Below, piece by piece: positions 60,301 to 64,000 of a stretch of 64,000 nucleotides of DNA. The notes beneath the pieces are model-generated. The model saw nothing but the letters and a program-made list of their open reading frames with translations. It was not told the origin of the DNA and did not search any database. The stretch covers positions 1-64,000 of the forward strand of contig JAFRCD010000005.1 of the NCBI GenBank assembly GCA_017404555.1, written 5' to 3'. This DNA comes from Bacilli bacterium. GTDB lineage: Bacteria; Bacillota_I; Bacilli_A; RF39; UBA660. The translations under genes and the position numbers were made by a program. Within the stretch, counting starts at the first letter, position 1. Every line of letters begins with the position of its first letter.

Positions 60301-61176
60301 ATGAAAAAAGACATTATTGTAATTGTTGGACCTACTGGTGTTGGTAAAACCAAAGTAAGTATTGAACTAGCTAAAAGATTAGATGCTGAAATAATTAATG
60401 GGGACTCCGTTAGTATTTATAAAAGACTTGATATTGGTAGTGCTAAACCAACACCTGAGGAGAGAGAAGGAATAATCCACCATCTATTTGATATAAAAGA
60501 TATTGATGAAGAGTATTCTGTTTATGACTATCAAAAAGATGGTCGAAAAATTATTGATGAATTAGAGAAGAATAATAAACAAATTATTATTGTTGGTGGT
60601 ACAGGGTTATATATTAAAGCTCTATTATACGATTATAGATTTACTGAAGGTACTAAATATGATGAATATAATGATCTAAGCAATGAAGAAATACTTACTA
60701 AAATAAATGAATTTGATCAAGATATTAATATTCATCCTAACAATAGACAAAGATTAGTAAGAACGTTAAATAAGATTGAAAATAATGAAAAAATTAACTC
60801 CAATAAAGACCAAGCACTTTATAATATCAAAGTAATTGGTCTAACTACTAATCGTGATCTTCTATATGAAAGAATCAATAAGAGAGTAGAAATTATGTTT
60901 ACAAATGGTCTTTTAGAAGAAGTTAATAGTCTAAAAGAGTATTATTCTAAATCTAAAATACTTAATAATGCCATTGGTTATAAGGAATTTGTACCTTACT
61001 TTAATAATGAATGTTCACTTAATGAGGTAAAGGAAGAGATTAAAAAGAATACCCGTCATTATGCCAAAAGACAGTACACGTTCTTTAATAATCAATTTAA
61101 TACTAATTGGTATGATGTTAATTTTAATGATATAAATGCTACCATTGAAGAGATATATTGTGATATAATAAAATAA
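60301..61176 (+). CDS. miaA: tRNA dimethylallyltransferase
   Basis: Adds the isopentenyl group to A37 of tRNAs reading UNN. 291 residues: P-loop GPTGVGKT, INGDSVSIYKRLDIGSAKPT, and GGTGLYIKALLYDY. Start ATG 60301 abuts the mutL stop; AAGGAG lies inside mutL. The mutL-miaA order is conserved in many bacteria. Confidence 0.95.
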   Translation: MKKDIIVIVGPTGVGKTKVSIELAKRLDAEIINGDSVSIYKRLDIGSAKPTPEEREGIIHHLFDIKDIDEEYSVYDYQKDGRKIIDELEKNNKQIIIVGGTGLYIKALLYDYRFTEGTKYDEYNDLSNEEILTKINEFDQDINIHPNNRQRLVRTLNKIENNEKINSNKDQALYNIKVIGLTTNRDLLYERINKRVEIMFTNGLLEEVNSLKEYYSKSKILNNAIGYKEFVPYFNNECSLNEVKEEIKKNTRHYAKRQYTFFNNQFNTNWYDVNFNDINATIEEIYCDIIK

Positions 61177-61199
61177 ATTGCAGAGGGAAGGGTTCGTAA

Positions 61200-62960
61200 A
61201 TGAAAGATTATGAAAATATGTTTTTAGCAACTTTAATGAAAAAGTACAGTGTAGGAGATAATCATCTTGTTTTTCTACCAATGAATACAATGTGTGGATC
61301 TGTTGCTTTTTTTAATAATGTTCCTACCGTTGATGAGAATAATGAAGAAGTATTTGAAATACTGCCCGAATACGATGAAACAGTTGAAAATGGTGATTTC
61401 GCAACTATCTTTATTGATAGTGCTGGTAATAACTATTTTCCTCTTGATGATTATGACTTTCTAATATCTAATTGCGATCAATGTTATACAACACTTGTTA
61501 GAGTAACAGATTTAATCGAGGGTGAGCCAACTGAAGAAAATGTTCAGGAAGCTATTCAAAATTTTAGTGAGGAAACCCAACATTTAATAGTAGATGCTAA
61601 ATATGATGATGAAAAAGATGAATATAGTTTTACTCCTATCTTTTTAGATAAAGTGTTTACTACAACTGAAGAAAATGTCGAAGAAATAGAAAAAGATGAT
61701 AATGATAAAGAAGGAACTGTCTCATTAACTGCTGATGATCTATTATCTCTTTTAGCTGAAAATGCTTTTGATATTGATCAATTAAGAGATATTAGATCAC
61801 AATTAACCGAAACTGCTGAGAATATCAAAGTATTAGAAGAGTTCGTTGATAATGAATTAAAAAAAGAAGAGACTCCTGAAGATAAACCTACTTCAAAGAT
61901 AGTAGCCTTACTAAAGGATCAATATAATGTAGATACCTTCGATCGTAATGAAGTATTCAAGAAAGTATCATCTGCTGTTATATCTCAAGATGAACATATT
62001 GCCCGTATTCTGTCTGAATTACAGAGAATTGATATTGCTGAAGCGACTGGTTCTATTGAGTATAATTCAGCTATCTTATTAACTGGTTCAACTGGTGTTG
62101 GTAAAACAGAAATGATGAGACAGATAGCTAAAGCTATTAATCGTCCTTTTGCAATAGTTGATACCAATCAATTAACAACAGCCGGTTATGTGGGACTAGA
62201 TATTGAAGAAGTTTTATACCAATTATACTTAGATTGTAATAAGGATATCAAAAAAGCAGAGAAGGCCATTATCTTCTTTGATGAAATAGATAAGAAGGGA
62301 TCTTCTAATAAAGATGATCCTCATGGTAAAGGGGTCCTAAATGAATTATTAAAATTTGTTGATGGTACTACCTATATGGCTAAACCAAATATTCATTCCA
62401 CTTATGGAGTAAATATTGATACATCCCATATGCGTGTAATCTTTGGTGGAGCTTTTACTGAAGTATATAAAGATTTTGGTCGTCGTAATGCTCAAATTGG
62501 TTTCAATAAAACTGAAGTAGTTAAAAAAGAACCTAATATTGATGACTTCGTAGAAAAAGCTCAAATACCTGATGAGTTTATGGGTAGATGTTCAGTAGTA
62601 ATTCATTTAAATGATTTAGAGGAAAAAGATTTAGCAGAAATACTAGTTAAATCAAATATATCAGAGATTAAGAACCAACAAAAGATATTTAAACAAATTG
62701 GTATTAATCTAAAGTGCTCTGATTCTTATATAAAAGAAATAGCTCATCAAGCTTACCTAGAAAAAACAGGTGCTCGTAGCCTAAGAGGTAAAGTATCTGC
62801 TTCTGCTTGGTCAGCCCTAGATTATGCTATTGATCATACTGGTGAATTTGATACAGTTACTTTCAATAAGAACACTGCATTAGATAGTAGAAAATATCAT
62901 ATCTATAAAAAAGAAATCAAGAATATGGAAAAAGTAAAAACAAAGAAAAAGAGTAAATAG
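61200..62960 (+). CDS. ClpX-like AAA+ ATPase with an unfamiliar N-terminal region
   Basis: 586 residues. The C-terminal 330 form a ClpX/HslU-type AAA+ module: Walker A GSTGVGKT (about 295-302), pore loop AGYVGLDIE, Walker B IIFFDEIDK, the EFMGRC arginine-finger region, and sensor 2 TGARSLRG. The first 200 residues are acidic, resemble no ClpX zinc domain, and end in a coiled segment. A clear IGF-type ClpP loop is not seen. Probably a protein unfoldase or remodeller with its own adaptor domain, and not simply ClpX. It is followed ten bases later by the 62970 gene. Confidence 0.82.
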   Translation: MKDYENMFLATLMKKYSVGDNHLVFLPMNTMCGSVAFFNNVPTVDENNEEVFEILPEYDETVENGDFATIFIDSAGNNYFPLDDYDFLISNCDQCYTTLVRVTDLIEGEPTEENVQEAIQNFSEETQHLIVDAKYDDEKDEYSFTPIFLDKVFTTTEENVEEIEKDDNDKEGTVSLTADDLLSLLAENAFDIDQLRDIRSQLTETAENIKVLEEFVDNELKKEETPEDKPTSKIVALLKDQYNVDTFDRNEVFKKVSSAVISQDEHIARILSELQRIDIAEATGSIEYNSAILLTGSTGVGKTEMMRQIAKAINRPFAIVDTNQLTTAGYVGLDIEEVLYQLYLDCNKDIKKAEKAIIFFDEIDKKGSSNKDDPHGKGVLNELLKFVDGTTYMAKPNIHSTYGVNIDTSHMRVIFGGAFTEVYKDFGRRNAQIGFNKTEVVKKEPNIDDFVEKAQIPDEFMGRCSVVIHLNDLEEKDLAEILVKSNISEIKNQQKIFKQIGINLKCSDSYIKEIAHQAYLEKTGARSLRGKVSASAWSALDYAIDHTGEFDTVTFNKNTALDSRKYHIYKKEIKNMEKVKTKKKSK

Positions 62961-62969
62961 GAGGTTCCT

Positions 62970-63494
62970 ATGGAAAAGAGTGATACTGAATTACTTTTCA
63001 TGCAACAAATACAACATGTGGTGACGGAGTTTAATGAAAAGGCCAATAATTATAATACTAGAAGAGAATTTCAAAATGCTAGAGATTTTCTTAATCTAAT
63101 TAATATCTATTTAACAAATAGAACTTTTGAATTATACGATAAAAGAACTTATTTGGAAATGGATATTGATAAAGAAAAAGAGATCTATATGGCCTTAAAA
63201 AGTAGAATGAATGGATTATTACATTATTTCAATCGTAACAGTCAAGTAATAGAGTATAATGAAAATAATAAAGATCCAGTTGATTATATTCATCTTTCTA
63301 AAGTTTATTATTATCTTAAAACAGCTACTGATATTAAGACTAATAACTTAAAAGATGTTCTAAAGTATTATAAGAAATTAGATAAAAAGATGATAAAAGA
63401 GTATTATCGGTCTACTACTACAAGTGGTGCGTTTGTTGAAGAAGCTAATACTTTAGTAGAAGCCAATAGAATAAGCAATGAAAAGAGACTGTAA
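62970..63494 (+). CDS. uncharacterised helical protein paired with the ClpX-like ATPase
   Basis: 174 residues, mostly predicted helix, no membrane segment. No family recognised. AGGAGG precedes ATG 62970, ten bases after the ClpX-like gene, so it is likely an operon partner and could be a substrate or adaptor. That link is inference. Confidence 0.55.
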   Translation: MEKSDTELLFMQQIQHVVTEFNEKANNYNTRREFQNARDFLNLINIYLTNRTFELYDKRTYLEMDIDKEKEIYMALKSRMNGLLHYFNRNSQVIEYNENNKDPVDYIHLSKVYYYLKTATDIKTNNLKDVLKYYKKLDKKMIKEYYRSTTTSGAFVEEANTLVEANRISNEKRL

Positions 63495-63508
63495 AGTCTC
63501 TTTTTTAG
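63483..63508 (+). terminator. terminator after the 62970 gene
   Basis: AAGAGACT and AGTCTCTT pair across the stop codon, followed by TTTT. Confidence 0.85.
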
Positions 63509-63529
63509 TGTCAATAAATGTCAAAACAT

Positions 63530-63558
63530 TTGCGTCTTTACTCTAAATTAGATATAAT
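63530..63558 (+). promoter_or_regulatory. promoter of parE
   Basis: TTGCGT (63530-63535), a 17-nt spacer and TATAAT (63553-63558). Confidence 0.7.
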
Positions 63559-63585
63559 TATCATGGAAAGATATGGTGATTTTAC

Positions 63586-64000
63586 ATGAAATATGATTCA
63601 TCATCTATAAAAATCCTTGAAGGTTTAGAAGCTGTTCGGAAAAGACCAGGAATGTATATTGGTTCTACCGATAAAAGAGGATTACATCATTTAGTATGGG
63701 AAATCGTTGATAATGCTGTTGATGAAGCTATCAATGGTTTTGGTGATTATATAAAAATAACAATTCATAATGACAAATCAGTTTCCGTAGAAGATCATGG
63801 TCGTGGTGTACCAACTGGTATGCATTCATCTGGTAGATCTACTCCTGAAGTTATTTATACTATTTTACATGCTGGTGGTAAATTTGAATCAGATGGTTAT
63901 AAAGTATCAGGAGGACTACATGGTGTTGGTTCTAGTGTTGTTAACGCCTTATCTGAATGGATGGAAGTAACTATTAAAAGAGATAAAGAAGAGCACTTTA
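63586..64000 (+). CDS. parE: DNA topoisomerase IV subunit B (5' part)
   Basis: The first 138 codons, cut by the window end. GHKL ATPase opening: [59 protein letters not shown] and [18 protein letters not shown]. The PTGMH and [11 protein letters not shown] details favour ParE over GyrB. ATG 63586 follows GGTGATT. The parC partner would be expected to the right. Confidence 0.9.
   Translation, partial: MKYDSSSIKILEGLEAVRKRPGMYIGSTDKRGLHHLVWEIVDNAVDEAINGFGDYIKITIHNDKSVSVEDHGRGVPTGMHSSGRSTPEVIYTILHAGGKFESDGYKVSGGLHGVGSSVVNALSEWMEVTIKRDKEEHF

Noticed and set aside
1-64000. TGA read as Trp (Mycoplasma code), given the low GC and Mollicutes-like gene content
   Set aside because: Trp is encoded by TGG in conserved positions throughout, and TGA ends genes cleanly, for example at 26518-26520 and 32245-32247.
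1-64000. CRISPR array or restriction/defence island
   Set aside because: No regularly spaced repeats and no Cas, restriction or abortive-infection motifs were seen.

Overview
The window is bacterial chromosome of low GC content from a member of the Bacilli/Mollicutes side of the Firmicutes. The evidence is T-box leaders in front of aminoacyl-tRNA synthetase genes, TTGACA/TATAAT promoters with AGGAGG or GGTGAT ribosome sites, an infC-rpmI-rplT operon with an attenuator leader, and the tkt-sirA-yneF gene order known from Bacillus. TGA works as a stop and TGG encodes Trp, so this is not a Mycoplasma-code genome. The gene content best fits an uncultured, host-associated Bacilli lineage (RF39/Erysipelotrichales-like). 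That placement is inference.

Layout. 1-7.6 kb: end of an unknown gene, a compact T-box with a LOG-family gene and glyS, then the translation block infC-rpmI-rplT and rpsB-tsf; L20 and S2 both carry a long charged tail ending in a Rho_N/SAP-like motif. 7.6-12 kb: frr and T-box-controlled pheST. 12-18.5 kb: lemA plus a DUF2207 protein, a YgjP-like peptidase, and the rRNA/tRNA maturation run (SpoU methylase, rimM, trmD). 18.5-27 kb: a SpoVB-like flippase, a first pilin-like surface protein, mtaB and recD2. 27-31 kb: tRNA-Met, a TMEM43-family protein, and gltX flanked by tRNA-Gln(CTG) and tRNA-Glu(CTC). 31-34.7 kb: a two-headed SpoIIID-like regulator and the spoIIGA-sigE pair. 34.7-40.1 kb: ppdK followed by an mgtA-type P-ATPase lying between two identical 61-bp copies of the ppdK 3' end. 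40-50.6 kb: envelope region with a TQXA-like adhesin, a GT-C/GT2 fusion with GtrA, and two very large membrane-anchored proteins of unknown function. 50.6-55 kb: tRNA-Leu and tRNA-Ile2, a GT4 enzyme, tkt-sirA-yneF. 55-64 kb: a second pilin-like protein, uvrC, a lone prepilin, mutL-miaA, a ClpX-like ATPase with an unfamiliar N-terminus, and the start of parE.

How the parts fit. Most of the window is housekeeping: translation, tRNA modification, DNA repair and central carbon metabolism (PPDK, transketolase). Four genes (spoIIGA, sigE, a SpoIIID-like gene, sirA), plus a SpoVB-like gene, point to at least part of an endospore programme. A second theme is the cell surface: three proteins end in xPxTG-type sorting signals, and many small proteins share the plan of one membrane helix, a Lys/Glu-rich linker and an outside domain. 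The strongest leads are the ribosomal-protein tails, the 61-bp repeat-bounded mgtA insertion, the tRNA-flanked gltX, the TQXA domain whose glutamine is replaced, and the 45-49.6 kb surface cluster.
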